Of a stretch of DNA of 64,000 nt, positions 8,654 through 18,928 are shown one piece after another. The position numbers and the translations under genes are program-made. Positions within the stretch are counted from its first letter, which is position 1. Each line of letters begins with the position of its first letter. The DNA is taken from positions 87,217-151,216 of the forward strand of contig NZ_JASJDK010000015.1 in NCBI RefSeq assembly GCF_030065675.1. The letters run 5' to 3'. The stretch comes from Mastigocoleus sp. MO_188.B34. GTDB lineage: Bacteria; Cyanobacteriota; Cyanobacteriia; Cyanobacteriales; Nostocaceae. Below the pieces are notes generated by a model. It made no database searches and had not been told where the DNA came from. It saw only the letters and a program-made list of their open reading frames with translations.

Positions 8654-11092
8654 ATGCGTATTTCTCTCAATTGGCTGCGGGAACTGGTAGAGTTAAAGCT
8701 TGACCCAGAAGAATTAGCTGAAACTCTGACAATGGCAGGGTTTGAAGTCGAAGATATTGAAGATCGTCGGACTTGGGCTGATGGTGTAGTAGTAGGAAAA
8801 GTTATAGAACGAGAACCCCATCCAAACGCAGACAAGTTGAGTGTTTGTCAAGTTGATGTTGGTGTTGGTGAAAGTTTAAATATTGTTTGCGGTGCTCCCA
8901 ACGTATGCTCAGATATATACGTACCAGTTGCAACTGTGGGTTGTTACTTACCCAATATAGATTTAAAAATTAAACCTGCTAAATTACGCGGGGTTAAGTC
9001 TTACGGGATGATTTGTTCCTTGAAGGAACTTGGTTTACCTGCAGATATAGACGGAATTCATATTTTTACTGGGGAAGATTTGCAATTAGGTAGTGATGTT
9101 CGTCCCCTCTTGGGTTTAGATGATGTTGTCTTGGATGTAACTACTACAGCAAATCGAGCTGATGCTTTAAGTATGGTTGGTGTGGCTAGGGAAGTTGCTG
9201 CATTGACTGGCGGAAAACTCAGTTTACCCCTACCTGGAAAAGTTGCTTTTTCTCAAGATATAAGCACTTTGGACGTTAATGTTGAGGATAAAAAAGCTTG
9301 TCCGGCATATTTTGGTACGATCATTGAAAATGTCAAAATATCATCATCTCCTGATTGGTTGCAACAGTGCTTGCGTTCAGCTGGAGTGCGACCGATTAAT
9401 AATGTCGTGGATATCACTAATTATGTAATGTTGGAATGGGGACAGCCGTTACATGCTTTCGACCGAGAACGCTTGCAGGTTGTAGCTGGTGGAAAGCAAA
9501 ATATTACTATTGGCGTACGTTTTGCTAATGCAGGGGAAGAAATCAAAACTTTAGATGGTCAAACGCGTAAACTTTCTACCCAAAACTTATTAATTACTGC
9601 CGGCGATCAACCTGTTGTGATCGCGGGTGTTATGGGTGGAGAGGAAACAGAAGTTCATGAAGGTACGCAAAATTTAGTTTTAGAAGCTGCATTATTTGAT
9701 AATGTTCCGATTCGTCGTTCCTCCCGCAGTGTTGGTTTGCGCAGCGAGTCTTCTGGTCGTTACGAACGGGGAGTAAATCGTGCAGAATTGGAAATCGCTT
9801 GCAATCGAGCTTTATTGTTATTGCAAGAGTTAACTGGTGGAAATATTGTTTACCAAGCTGTTTCTGACAGTCGCCCAGATCCTTCTAGTTGGTCTCGTTC
9901 CATTGAATTACGTTTGGAACGGGTAAATCAAATTTTAGGACCAACCAACTCCCAAGAGGAAAATACAGAAGTAACTAGCGAAGATGTAGAAAGAATTCTT
10001 ACCACATTGGGTTGCAAATTAACTTTAGAAGATGAAGGACGATGGATGGTTTCCGTTCCTTCCTATCGTTATCGAGATTTGGAGCGAGAAATCGATTTAA
10101 TTGAAGAGATTGCTCGTCTATATGGTTACGATAACTTCTGCGATACCCTACCAGAGGAATCAGAAGCTGGTTATTTACCATTAGACCAAGAATTAAAACG
10201 CTGCTTGCGCGCAGCATTCCGTGCTGAAGGATTGACGGAATTAATGCACTATTCTTTGGTCAAGCCAGGGGAATCAAGACAAATAGTACTAGCCAATCCC
10301 CTGCTTTCAGAATATTCGGCATTGCGAACCGATTTAATTTTTGGGTTAGTTAATGCTTATAAGTACAATCTAGAACAAGGAAACGGCGATCTCAACGGTT
10401 TTGAAATTGGGAGCTTGTTCTACGAAACAGAAGATGGCTTAAAAGAAGAAGAAGCAATCGCTGGAATAATGGGTGGCGATACTACTTCCAGTAGATGGAC
10501 TAGAAGCGATCGCAGAGAACCCATGACTTGGTACGAAGCTAAAGGAGTTTTAGAAAGCGTCTTTGACAAAATGGGTTTGCAGGTTGAATATCAACCTGAT
10601 TGTAGCGATGGTCGTTTTCATCCAGGTCGTACAGCTTCCCTGTGGTTGGGTGGTAACAAGCTGGGTATTTTTGGACAACTGCATCCCCAATTTAGACAAG
10701 AACGCAGCTTACCAGATGAGATCTATGTTTTTCAGATGGATCTGGAAGTACTCTTGGATGCTCTTGACTCCGATGAAATTCTGATTCCACAATTCCAAAA
10801 TTATTCCAATTATCCCACTTCCGATCGCGATTTAGCTTTCTATGCACCTGTGAATATCAGAGTTGCTGAAATCGAAAAAGCAGTTACTAAAGCAGGTAAA
10901 GGTTTACTTAGTTCCGTAGAATTATTTGACGAATATCGTGGGGAAAATGTCCCCACAGGACAACGCAGTCTAGCATTTCGCTTGATTTATCGCGCAGAGA
11001 ATCGAACTTTAACTGATACAGAAGTTGAACCAGTACATCAAAAAGTTCGCGATACTTTAGTTGAGAAGTTTGGTGTCGAACTGAGAAGTTAA
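8654..11092 (+). CDS. pheT: Phenylalanine-tRNA ligase beta subunit
   Basis: 812 residues, the usual size for the bacterial beta subunit. It pairs with PheS in an alpha2-beta2 enzyme that charges tRNA-Phe in the cytoplasm. Order visible: N-terminal [14 protein letters not shown], tRNA-binding OB-fold ([20 protein letters not shown]), B3/B4 editing region ([20 protein letters not shown]), B5 region, the catalytic-like core and the C-terminal anticodon-binding FDX-ACB domain ([14 protein letters not shown]). pheS is not adjacent, as is common in cyanobacteria where pheS and pheT are unlinked. The start ATG at 8654 fits the conserved N-terminus. Confidence 0.97.
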   Translation: MRISLNWLRELVELKLDPEELAETLTMAGFEVEDIEDRRTWADGVVVGKVIEREPHPNADKLSVCQVDVGVGESLNIVCGAPNVCSDIYVPVATVGCYLPNIDLKIKPAKLRGVKSYGMICSLKELGLPADIDGIHIFTGEDLQLGSDVRPLLGLDDVVLDVTTTANRADALSMVGVAREVAALTGGKLSLPLPGKVAFSQDISTLDVNVEDKKACPAYFGTIIENVKISSSPDWLQQCLRSAGVRPINNVVDITNYVMLEWGQPLHAFDRERLQVVAGGKQNITIGVRFANAGEEIKTLDGQTRKLSTQNLLITAGDQPVVIAGVMGGEETEVHEGTQNLVLEAALFDNVPIRRSSRSVGLRSESSGRYERGVNRAELEIACNRALLLLQELTGGNIVYQAVSDSRPDPSSWSRSIELRLERVNQILGPTNSQEENTEVTSEDVERILTTLGCKLTLEDEGRWMVSVPSYRYRDLEREIDLIEEIARLYGYDNFCDTLPEESEAGYLPLDQELKRCLRAAFRAEGLTELMHYSLVKPGESRQIVLANPLLSEYSALRTDLIFGLVNAYKYNLEQGNGDLNGFEIGSLFYETEDGLKEEEAIAGIMGGDTTSSRWTRSDRREPMTWYEAKGVLESVFDKMGLQVEYQPDCSDGRFHPGRTASLWLGGNKLGIFGQLHPQFRQERSLPDEIYVFQMDLEVLLDALDSDEILIPQFQNYSNYPTSDRDLAFYAPVNIRVAEIEKAVTKAGKGLLSSVELFDEYRGENVPTGQRSLAFRLIYRAENRTLTDTEVEPVHQKVRDTLVEKFGVELRS

Positions 11093-11120
11093 CAGTTATC
11101 AGTTATCAGTTATCAGTTAT
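11093..11120 (+). repeat. Heptamer tandem repeat (CAGTTAT x4), left arm of an inverted pair
   Basis: Four perfect CAGTTAT units begin directly after the pheT stop codon. Their reverse complement recurs at 11244-11271, so the two blocks form a 28-base perfect inverted repeat around about 120 bases. Such heptamer STRRs are typical of Nostocales. Confidence 0.9.
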
Positions 11121-11243
11121 AAGCTTTTGTCGCACCTTTTTCGACTGAAATTTATTTACACCTCGTCTAGGGAACCATTACTAGCTTATAGTTCCAGAAG
11201 AAGTAGAGTTTTTTGGATAACAACCAACGATAGCTGATAATTG

Positions 11244-11271
11244 ATAACTGATAACTGATAACTGATAACTG
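11244..11271 (-). repeat. Heptamer tandem repeat (ATAACTG x4), right arm of an inverted pair
   Basis: Four perfect ATAACTG units, the exact reverse complement of the block after pheT. It ends 9 bases before the ATG of the YciI-like gene, so in mRNA the pair could form a long hairpin close to that gene's start. Confidence 0.9.
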
Positions 11272-11280
11272 AAAAAAGCC

Positions 11281-11550
11281 ATGGCTAAATACATCATGTG
11301 GGGAAGCTACTGCGAAAATGTTCTGGAAAAACGTGCTCCCTATCGTCAAGCACATTTAGATGGACTTGCAAAACAAAAAGCAGAAGGAGTATTAATTACC
11401 CTTGGTCCCACAAAGGATACGACTCAAGTTTTTGGAATTTATGAAGCCGAAAATGAAGGGACTGTGCGTCAATTAGTGGAAAACGATCCGTATTGGAAAA
11501 ACGGTATTTGGACTGAGTACACTGTCAAAGAATGGATTCAGGCTTTTTGA
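11281..11550 (+). CDS. YciI-family protein
   Basis: 89 residues matching the small YCII-related fold (ferredoxin-like, dimeric): MAKYIMWGSYCENVLEKRAPYRQAHLDGL followed by EGVLITLGP and a C-terminal YTVKEWIQAF. His25 in RQAHLDGL and nearby acidic residues match the conserved pocket of the family, for which no general reaction is established. It is 188 bases after pheT, with a large heptamer hairpin between, so co-transcription is uncertain. Function beyond family membership is unknown. Confidence 0.85.
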   Translation: MAKYIMWGSYCENVLEKRAPYRQAHLDGLAKQKAEGVLITLGPTKDTTQVFGIYEAENEGTVRQLVENDPYWKNGIWTEYTVKEWIQAF

Positions 11551-11850
11551 AGCATTACTGGCTGTATCCTCCGGATGTTCGCTCTATCTTCAGGACACAG
11601 CTTGAAAATTACAATGGATATTTTCAAAGGGCACATTAAAAGGGTACCTTCAAATTTTACCAAGAAATTTTGCCAAGATTAAATAACAATAAGCCCACAG
11701 CAAAACCCTGCATTTTAACTGTTGATCACAAGTCAAATGCAGGGTATAAACCCATATTCCTTGCAAATCCTTAATAAATATCTACGAATTGAGTATTGTT
11801 CAGATTTCAATATGAGTGGAAGGTATTTGATTGCCAAGTGGATAGATTCT
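11551..11850. other. Convergent intergenic region with two hairpins
   Basis: Between the YciI-like gene (plus) and a small membrane protein gene (minus). It contains an imperfect hairpin at about 11562-11602 (GCTGTATCCT against AGGACACAGC) and a perfect 11-base stem described separately. Both probably serve transcript ends. Confidence 0.55.
11705..11745 (-). terminator. Inverted repeat, possible terminator
   Basis: ACCCTGCATTT (11705-11715) pairs perfectly with AAATGCAGGGT (11735-11745) across a 19-base loop. On the minus strand the stem is followed by TTTTGC, so it may end the transcript of the small membrane protein gene; the T-run is short. Confidence 0.45.
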
Positions 11851-12039
11851 CTAATCTTTTAATGCCTTTTTAAAATTCTTCCGATAAGATTTATTTGCCA
11901 CAAATAAAATAGGCCAAAGCAATGATAAAAAAAGGCGATTTGTCTCAGGAGAAAAATTTGTATTTCTAAATCCTTTCCAGAATTTTCTCGCACCAACAAA
12001 ATAACCAATGATTAATAATATAGCAATAATTTGGCTCAT
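11851..12039 (-). CDS. Small membrane protein of unknown function
   Basis: 62 residues beginning MSQIIAILLIIGYFVGARKFW, a single hydrophobic segment (about 3-18) followed by a basic stretch, a second weakly hydrophobic region (LFLSLLWPILFVANKS) and a Lys-rich tail. A GGGAG ribosome-binding sequence lies about 9 bases before the ATG, which supports it being real. I do not recognise a named family. It stands alone on the minus strand. Confidence 0.6.
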   Translation of the reverse strand: MSQIIAILLIIGYFVGARKFWKGFRNTNFSPETNRLFLSLLWPILFVANKSYRKNFKKALKD

Positions 12040-12680
12040 AAAATCAACTCCCTGAATAGTTAAATCTTTTAATACCGAATTGACTTAACTGTATTGAACA
12101 TTTAAGAAAAAAGCCAGGCAAATAACATTTTCTCAGTATTTGGGATATTTATTGGCAAAATGAAAGGATATTTTATAGTTTTACTTTTACTTTCAGTGAT
12201 GTGCTGGTCATAGTGATATTTACTAAGACAGTGAAATATATGGGAAAGCATGAAACAGAGACAATTAGTTAATTATTCGCCAAAAAATATTTAGTCCTTG
12301 AATCCTGTTCTTTTAACCTATTGATCGGAAAATTTATTCCAAAATAATATCAAATTTCCAGCTAAGGCTCGGTACATTATTCATCAATATCTCGATTCCT
12401 GATTATTTTTTTCACACTCTTGATTCATTAATCGTATCCGAAACTATTCTGAAAAAGAAACTTAAATCTCAAAGATTTATAAGCCACGATTGCTTTATCG
12501 AGTTGGTTTTTTATCAAGAAACAAGTTACGGTAGCGGACATGTCCAGCAAATTTTTTGAGTAATGAATGTTGTTTAAGTGTTTCAAATAACCTCATTCAT
12601 AGGACACTAAATATATAGGGATACAAATATCCTATAGTTCAAATGGCATCGAATGGTGCAAACTGTTACATGGAGGATTT
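12040..12680. other. Intergenic region, no gene seen
   Basis: About 640 bases, AT-rich, divergent between the small membrane protein gene and the sugar-nucleotide transferase gene. GGAGG about 6 bases before the ATG at 12681 is that gene's ribosome-binding site. Nothing else stands out. Confidence 0.55.
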
Positions 12681-15212
12681 ATGCGTGCAGTACTGATGGC
12701 AGGCGGTTCTGGAACACGACTGCGTCCATTAACTTGCGATCTGCCCAAACCTATGGTGCCCATTCTCAACCGACCAATCGCCGAACATATCATCAATCTT
12801 CTCAAAAGGCACAATATTACAGAAATTGTTGCAACATTACATTATCTGCCCGACTCGATGAGAGATTATTTTCAAGATGGCAGTGATTTCGGCGTACAAA
12901 TTACCTATGCGGTAGAGGAAGACCAACCTTTGGGTACGGCAGGGTGCGTCAAAAATATTGCCGAGCTTCTCGACGATACTTTTTTGGTTATTAGTGGCGA
13001 CAGTATCACAGATTTTGACCTCCAAGCAGCAATTGATTTTCATCGGTCGAAAAAGTCAAAAGCTACATTGATTTTGACCCGTGTTCCTAACCCAATCGAG
13101 TTTGGAGTGGTTATTACTGACGAAGAAGGTCGGATTAATCGCTTTTTAGAAAAACCTTCTACTAGTGAAATTTTCTCTGACACTGTCAATACAGGAACAT
13201 ATATCCTTGAACCAGAGGTTTTAGAATATTTACCTGTTAACCAAGAATGTGATTTCTCCAAAGAATTATTTCCCTTACTGCTGGAGAAAGGAGAGCCAAT
13301 GTATGGCTACGTTGCCCAAGGGTATTGGTGTGATGTCGGTCATTTGGAAGCATATCGTGAGGCACAATACGATATCTTAGCGGGTAAAGTAGAAGCTGAT
13401 TTTGCCTATAAAAAAGATGAATCTTCTGACTTATGGATCGGTCAGAATACTTTTATCGATCCTAGTGCTGAAATAGAAGCGCCAGCAATCATTGGCGATA
13501 ATTGTCGAATTGGTGCCAGAGTTCACATCGAAGCGGGAACGGTAATTGGCGATAATGTAACCATTGGTGCCGATGCCAATCTCAAACGCCCGGTTGTTTG
13601 GAATGGGGCAATTATTGGTGAAGAAGCTCAGTTGTCAGCTTGTGTAATTTCCCGTGGTACCCGTGTAGACAGACGCGCTCGCGTTCTTGAAGGTGCAGTT
13701 GTCGGTTCCCTGTCAACCGTAGGAGAAGAAGCGCAAATCAGTCCTTCTGTAAGGGTATGGCCCAGTAAGAAAATTGAATCTGGAGCAATTCTAAATATCA
13801 ATTTAATTTGGGGTAATACGGCCCAAAGAAATCTGTTTGGACAACGAGGGGTGCAAGGTTTAGCCAATATTGATATTACTCCCGAATTTGCAGTTAAATT
13901 GGGAGCCGCTTTTGGTTCTACTTTAAAACCTGGTTCTCAGGTAACAGTTTCCCGTGACCAACGTAATATTTCACGAATGGTAACGCGATCTTTAATCGCT
14001 GGCTTGATGTCAGTAGGTGTAAATATTCAAAACCTAGATGCTGCGGCTATACCGATCGCCAGAACCGTCATACCAATGATAGATGTTGCTGGTGGTATTC
14101 ACGTTCGCGTTCATCCCCATCGCCCCGACTATATTCTGATTGAGTTTATGGATGCAAAGGGAATTAATATTCCCAAATCCAAAGAAAAGAAAATTGAAGG
14201 AGCTTACTTCAAAGAGGATATGCGGCGATCGCAAATTCATGAGATAGGTAATGTGTCCTATCCCAGCCAAGTTATAGATCGCTACTGTAACGCCTTTGAA
14301 AATCTGTTGCATGTTGATACCCTTCGCAATAGTCGGTCGAAGGTGGTTATTGATTATGTATACGCAGTATCTGGTGCTGTTCTGCCACAAATGCTAAATA
14401 AGTTTGGTGCAGATGCAGTTGTACTAAATGCTAGTTTAAATACAACTGCTATCTCAGGCGATGAGCGGGAAGCACTACTAACTCAGTTGGGTCACGTAGT
14501 GGAAGCACTAAAAGCAAATTTTGGCGTTCAGGTATCTGCCAATGGGGAGCAGCTGATTCTAGTAGATGAGTCAGGTATGCCGATTCGTGGTGAAATGCTG
14601 ACAGCATTAATGGTTGACATGGTGTTTACAGCTAATCCTCGAGGAAGCGTGGTTGTACCAGTTCATGCCTCCTCTGCTGTGGAACAAATAGCCCGTCGCC
14701 ATGATGGTAAAGTCATTCGCACCAAGGCAAACCCCACAGCTTTGATGGAAGCAACACAGAAAAATCCCAATGTAGTTTTAGGTGGTAGCGGTGATACAGG
14801 CTTCATTTTTCCTGACTTACATCCGGGATTTGATGCTATGTATTGCATTGCCAAGTTGGTTGAAATGCTGACAATTCAAGAAAGATCTTTAGTATCAGTA
14901 CGAGCAGAGTTACCTCGCTTGATGCACAAAAACTACACCATTCGTTGTCCCTGGACTGCTAAAGGAGCATTAATGCGTTATTTAGTAGAAACTCATCCAG
15001 CCCAAAACCTTGAATTGATTGATGGAGTGAAGATTTGTCAACCCTACGAAGATAATTGGGTATTAGTTCTACCGGATGCTAGCGAGCCAATAGTACATTT
15101 GTATGTAAATGGCAATGATCGCGAATGGGCAGATGAAGCTCTAAGAGAATATCGCGCCCGCGTACAGGAATTTGTTGAGAAAGAAGAAGAACAAGTAACC
15201 ACCGAAGTTTAG
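12681..15212 (+). CDS. NDP-sugar (mannose-1-phosphate) guanylyltransferase fused to a degenerate phosphohexomutase-like domain
   Basis: 843 residues in three parts. Residues 1-230 are a nucleotidyltransferase ([18 protein letters not shown], then SGDSITD with the metal Asp), probably making GDP-mannose or a similar NDP-sugar. Residues about 250-375 are left-handed beta-helix hexapeptide repeats ([20 protein letters not shown]). Residues about 380-830 look like a phosphoglucomutase/phosphomannomutase fold. In this last part the catalytic-serine loop (normally TASHNP) reads HVRVHPHRP near residues 474-482, and the metal loop (normally DGDGDR) reads SANGEQ near 619-624. Both key sites are therefore lost, and the domain is unlikely to be an active mutase. 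Databases usually call homologues bifunctional; I infer that only the transferase works. A good GGAGG site precedes the ATG. Confidence 0.87.
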   Translation: MRAVLMAGGSGTRLRPLTCDLPKPMVPILNRPIAEHIINLLKRHNITEIVATLHYLPDSMRDYFQDGSDFGVQITYAVEEDQPLGTAGCVKNIAELLDDTFLVISGDSITDFDLQAAIDFHRSKKSKATLILTRVPNPIEFGVVITDEEGRINRFLEKPSTSEIFSDTVNTGTYILEPEVLEYLPVNQECDFSKELFPLLLEKGEPMYGYVAQGYWCDVGHLEAYREAQYDILAGKVEADFAYKKDESSDLWIGQNTFIDPSAEIEAPAIIGDNCRIGARVHIEAGTVIGDNVTIGADANLKRPVVWNGAIIGEEAQLSACVISRGTRVDRRARVLEGAVVGSLSTVGEEAQISPSVRVWPSKKIESGAILNINLIWGNTAQRNLFGQRGVQGLANIDITPEFAVKLGAAFGSTLKPGSQVTVSRDQRNISRMVTRSLIAGLMSVGVNIQNLDAAAIPIARTVIPMIDVAGGIHVRVHPHRPDYILIEFMDAKGINIPKSKEKKIEGAYFKEDMRRSQIHEIGNVSYPSQVIDRYCNAFENLLHVDTLRNSRSKVVIDYVYAVSGAVLPQMLNKFGADAVVLNASLNTTAISGDEREALLTQLGHVVEALKANFGVQVSANGEQLILVDESGMPIRGEMLTALMVDMVFTANPRGSVVVPVHASSAVEQIARRHDGKVIRTKANPTALMEATQKNPNVVLGGSGDTGFIFPDLHPGFDAMYCIAKLVEMLTIQERSLVSVRAELPRLMHKNYTIRCPWTAKGALMRYLVETHPAQNLELIDGVKICQPYEDNWVLVLPDASEPIVHLYVNGNDREWADEALREYRARVQEFVEKEEEQVTTEV

Positions 15213-16306
15213 AAACTAAACCTAGTTGGAAAACCAAGTGTAGTGCCTTGTTGCAATAATTACTATTGCCAATAATTTTAGGGACGTAGGATCCTACGTC
15301 CCTATGAAAAGTGAGGTTGGGAAAATAGTGATACGAGCAAGTCATTAGCGTCTAGCGTTAGAAGCGTCTGCGATGTTAGCGACAGCGTGACGTTAGTCAC
15401 ACGGCTTTGCCTTAAAACAAAAACTTAGTCCCTAAAATAAAATAATAGGATCAAGATTTATTAATTTCACTATATTTGGTATAAATTTTGAATTTGGTAT
15501 ATACCTGCTTGCAAATAAGCGGTAATTAACTATGTTTGGTCAGTCAAATAAAATAAATATCAAAAATCTTTGCCCGCGAAACTAGCAAGGGTTTATTGAT
15601 TTATTTTCTGATTATTTTACTAGAACTATAGCTTTGCCTGAAAGTCTTACATTGCAAAGATTTTATTTTTTCTTTAGAGAGTGATAAAAGAAAACTGATA
15701 CATCCTGATGGCAGGCACGCTATTAATTAAAATGTATTGGTATATAATTCGGCTAAGATACTCTTCATTCGTTTGACTCAAAAGCTCGTTTAATTGACGA
15801 ACTTTTTAGTAACATATCCAGCTTCAGAGTGTTATTTTAGGTCGTTTAAATGACGACTTACTGTAACTAAAAATGAGGGTAAAAACCCCATTTTCACTAA
15901 AGGAATATGTTCCTAGTATATGATTCTAAAACTCTATTGGGGTAAGAGTTACAGTTTAATTGCAAATTGTGTGTTTTCAAAATGCCTTGGCTAGGAGTTT
16001 TAAATGTTTTGTTTGTATCGTCAGTTAAGTCAGCTTATGTCGTTCTCAAATCTGATAGGTTCGGGTTTCCATTCTAGCTTATGTTACTTGCCCTAGTGAG
16101 AACGTTCTTGCTGGTACAAATTATCAAACAATTAACTAACTGACGCTTAAGAAACACTTCTCATTCCTCTTGGTCAGCATTATCACCTTAGGATACCCAT
16201 TAACAGTAACTAGGTGGCTGTAGCGAATGCAACTCAAGTTGTTCTCGGTTTGACCGCTTTTTTCTCATTCCTAGAATGGATGGTTTCCTAACTCCTGTGA
16301 GGTTTT
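15213..16306. other. Long intergenic region with palindromes and repeated motifs
   Basis: About 1.1 kb without a convincing gene. It holds a 26-base perfect palindrome (15279-15304), a short GCGTTAG/GCGTCTGCG-rich stretch (about 15348-15410), two near-identical quasi-palindromic 15-mers (15786-15800 and 15842-15856), and a GGGTAAAAACCCC hairpin near 15886. Upstream of the pentapeptide gene is a GAGG ribosome-binding sequence. Confidence 0.6.
15279..15304. repeat. 26-base perfect palindrome
   Basis: Symmetric around GGATCC, with arms containing GGGACGTAGG and CCTACGTCCC. It lies 66 bases after the stop of the sugar-nucleotide transferase gene. It could be a terminator-like or dispersed palindromic repeat; there is no T-run. 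Confidence 0.8.
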
Positions 16307-17206
16307 ATGACAAAATCAAATGAATACTATAAGGCATTAATTAAGGGTATTAAAAAGCATTCCGATGGATGTAAGGCAAGGATAGCTCGAATGGGAATGA
16401 GCGACTCCTTAAGAAGAAAAGTTGAAAAAGCTAGGGAAAAAAGAACCCTGATTATTAATAGGGATTTGTCAAGACCAAAAACGAATATTGATATTTCTTG
16501 GCAGTTATGGGAGGAAGGTTTTGATTCAGCTTACCAAGAATATCTTGTAGCTATGGAAAATATTATGGGAGAACCAGCAAGTAAGATTCACCAGGATATT
16601 TTAAGCTTTGGGGGGCTGGATTTAGAGCAAGAGTTTAAGGTCAAAGCAAGAAAATATTCGAGTTTAGGATTGAACGCTTTAGTTGGAATTCCTGCTGTTA
16701 TAGCTGTTTTATTTGGTGTTGCTACTATCACCGATGTAAAGTTAGATAATCCAGAACTTACTACTCTCGAACTGGGTGGTAGGAATCTCAAACGCAAAGA
16801 CCTCAAGCATATAGAACTCAGACATACTGAACTTCGAAGAACCGATCTCAGTGGTGTGGATCTCAGTGGTGTTGACCTTAGCGGAGTTGACTTGAGTGGA
16901 GCGAAGCTAATGCACACTGATTTGAGCGGGGCTAAGCTTATAGCTACGGATCTCAGTGGTGTAGACCTCAGAAATGCAAATCTTAGTGGTGTGGATCTTA
17001 GAAGTGCAGATCTTAGTGGAGCCAAACTTTTGAACGCAGACCTTAGCGACACCACATTGTGGGACAAAACATTAGGAGAAGCAATTAATTTAACTCCGGA
17101 ACAAATTAAACAAGCGAAAAACTGGGAAAAAGCTGTGTACAGTCCTCAGTTTCGTAAAAAGCTGAATTTACCAGAAAAGCGACTAACTAAAAAATATAAT
17201 CCATAA
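16307..17206 (+). CDS. Membrane-anchored pentapeptide-repeat protein
   Basis: 299 residues. Residues 1-115 are polar and helical without a family I recognise. A hydrophobic stretch NALVGIPAVIAVLFGVATI (about 124-142) predicts one membrane span. From about 165 to 250 there are continuous A(D/N)LxX pentapeptides (LSGVDLSGVDLSGAKLMHTD) forming a right-handed beta-helix. The tail GEAINLTPEQIKQAKNWEKAVYSP is a common ending of cyanobacterial pentapeptide proteins. The helix probably faces one side of a membrane; no partner is obvious. The repeats also create a long open frame on the opposite strand, which is not a gene. It stands alone on the plus strand. Confidence 0.88.
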   Translation: MTKSNEYYKALIKGIKKHSDGCKARIARMGMSDSLRRKVEKAREKRTLIINRDLSRPKTNIDISWQLWEEGFDSAYQEYLVAMENIMGEPASKIHQDILSFGGLDLEQEFKVKARKYSSLGLNALVGIPAVIAVLFGVATITDVKLDNPELTTLELGGRNLKRKDLKHIELRHTELRRTDLSGVDLSGVDLSGVDLSGAKLMHTDLSGAKLIATDLSGVDLRNANLSGVDLRSADLSGAKLLNADLSDTTLWDKTLGEAINLTPEQIKQAKNWEKAVYSPQFRKKLNLPEKRLTKKYNP

Positions 17207-17587
17207 ACTAAACCGATTGTATCTACTGTGTTGGTGGATCGCATAAAAATCAACCTGCCAAAATCCTGCATTTCCTTCCAAGGAAACTCCAGTTTTTATG
17301 TTATTGGATCTGACAGAAAACAAAGCAAGAATGGCTTAGAGATAAGCTTTTTTGCTCGATGCATCCTAGCAAAAACCCATGACTAGTCTGCGGAGTGGTT
17401 ACACCGTATTTAGTTGTGGGTTTGATGCATCAGATTCAAGTAATGACTTGTATTCATAGCATTAAAACTGGAGTTTATCGTATAAGTTGTATGGATTTAG
17501 ATATGTTAATTTTCTGGTAAGAGAGCAGAGAGAAGGGAAAAATTTTTCCCAAAAAATTCTTCAATATATCTGAAAATGAGCAAAATA
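17207..17587. other. Convergent intergenic region with a foldback element
   Basis: 380 bases between the pentapeptide gene and the ABC ATPase gene. Most of it is taken up by the inverted-repeat element at 17284-17476. Confidence 0.6.
17284..17476. repeat. Foldback element with 13-base perfect terminal inverted repeats
   Basis: AAACTCCAGTTTT (17284-17296) is exactly complementary to AAAACTGGAGTTT (17464-17476). Inside are further nested complementary segments (GATCTGA against TCAGAT) and two GATGCATC palindromes. No target-site duplication is seen at the ends. It could be an old MITE or a structured transcript end. Confidence 0.65.
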
Positions 17588-18928
17588 TTAGCTTTCAAAT
17601 GGCAAAGATAGGGAACGGCTTCGAGGGAAAATTGCTAATTTAGTTTCAGGATCGAAAAAATGAATTTTTTCAGGATTTATTGATAACCAAACTTCTTCAC
17701 CAAGTTGAAGTATGCGCTCTGGAGAGATTCGCGCTTGTAGCAAATTATTTCTTCTGGAAAAGTCAGGTTCTGGAGAGTCTGAAAGTAAAAGTTTAAAAGA
17801 AATGTAAGCATCATTTCCCAGATTTTCCACCAATTCGACTTGTGCGGGCAAATTTTTGGTTGCAGGTACCCCAATACTCCAATTTTCTGGACGAATACCC
17901 AAAATTAAGCTACATCCATCATATTTTTGTAAAGCATTTTCCCATGTCGCCGGTAAAGTCATACGAAAATCACCATGAGTGATTAATAACGGTGCGCGAA
18001 AAATTACAGGGATAAAGTTCATCGGTGGCGATCCAATAAACTCTGCTACAAACAAATTTGCTGGACGGTTGTAAATTTCCAGTGGAGGGGCTACTTGCTG
18101 AATTTGTCCGCGATCTAAAATTGCAATGCGATCGCCCATTGTCATTGCTTCGGTGCGATCATGGGTCACATAAATTGTTGTAATTCCTAATTGACGTTGT
18201 AGTTTAACTATTTGGGCGCGGGTTTCTGCTCGCAATCTTGCATCCAAATTAGAAAGTGGTTCGTCCATCAAAAATACTTTAGGGTTGCGCGCGATCGCTC
18301 TACCTAATGCAACTCTTTGCTTTTGTCCTCCAGATAGTTCTTTGGGGAATTGATGTAATAATTCTTTTATTTGTAGCAATTCGGCTACTTCATAAACTTT
18401 TTTTATAATGAATTTTTCTTGACGAGAATTATGAGAATTATGATGTAATTCTTCGGGCATTTTTTTTGCCCCACCTGACAGTAAATTTTGCCAAAAATTT
18501 GTTGAGGGTTGGAGTTTCTCTGGTTGTTCCTTGAGTCTGAGACCAAAAGCTATATTATCAAAGACCGTCATATGGGGATAAAGAGCGTAGTCTTGAAAGA
18601 CCATTGCAATATCTCTTTCTCTTGCAGAGAGATTATTTACTAAATCCTTCCCTACCCAAATATTACCGCTTGCGATCGGTTCCAACCCAGCAATCAGACG
18701 TAGAAGTGTACTTTTACCACATCCAGAAGAACCAAGTAACACCATAAATTCGCCATCAGCTACTGACAAATTAATTCGCCGCAATACACTAACATTTTCG
18801 TTACGATTGCCATTTGAATAATCTCTATTATATTTTGTTAGATCTTTCGAGCCTGATGGAGAAATACTAGCTTCCCTTTTACGTCGGGGGAAACTTTTGT
18901 AAATATTTTCTAAAATAACTTGCGCCAC
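17588..18928 (-). CDS. MalK/UgpC-type sugar ABC transporter ATPase
   Basis: 446 residues, starting from GTG at 18926-18928 (MAQVILENIYKSFP). Walker A GSSGCGKST (66-74), Q-loop VFQDYALYPHM, signature LSGGQKQR (198-205), Walker B VFLMDEP (218-224) and switch His256 in YVTHDRTEA are all present, followed by a TOBE-type regulatory domain. It would power import of a sugar or glycerol-phosphate-like substrate from the cytoplasmic face. It carries two insertions relative to typical members: a Ser/Asn/Gly-rich loop at about 15-45, before Walker A, and a polar loop at about 136-168, before the signature. Together they explain its length (family about 370). No permease or binding-protein gene is next to it, so it may serve several importers. 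Confidence 0.9.
   Translation of the reverse strand: MAQVILENIYKSFPRRKREASISPSGSKDLTKYNRDYSNGNRNENVSVLRRINLSVADGEFMVLLGSSGCGKSTLLRLIAGLEPIASGNIWVGKDLVNNLSARERDIAMVFQDYALYPHMTVFDNIAFGLRLKEQPEKLQPSTNFWQNLLSGGAKKMPEELHHNSHNSRQEKFIIKKVYEVAELLQIKELLHQFPKELSGGQKQRVALGRAIARNPKVFLMDEPLSNLDARLRAETRAQIVKLQRQLGITTIYVTHDRTEAMTMGDRIAILDRGQIQQVAPPLEIYNRPANLFVAEFIGSPPMNFIPVIFRAPLLITHGDFRMTLPATWENALQKYDGCSLILGIRPENWSIGVPATKNLPAQVELVENLGNDAYISFKLLLSDSPEPDFSRRNNLLQARISPERILQLGEEVWLSINPEKIHFFDPETKLAIFPRSRSLSLPFES

Noticed and set aside
15768..15856. Possible ends of a CRISPR-associated (Tn7-like) transposon
   Set aside because: Only short repeated motifs are present; no tnsB, tnsC, tniQ or cas12k gene lies nearby, and the terminal bases do not match ends I can recall.
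15213..16306. tRNA or small RNA gene in the long gap
   Set aside because: No cloverleaf with a GTTCRA-type T loop and no known small-RNA signature was found here or in the other gaps.
16588..17067. 159-codon minus-strand frame rich in SerxProLeuArg repeats
   Set aside because: It is the mirror of the pentapeptide repeat region; the regularity comes from the real gene on the plus strand.
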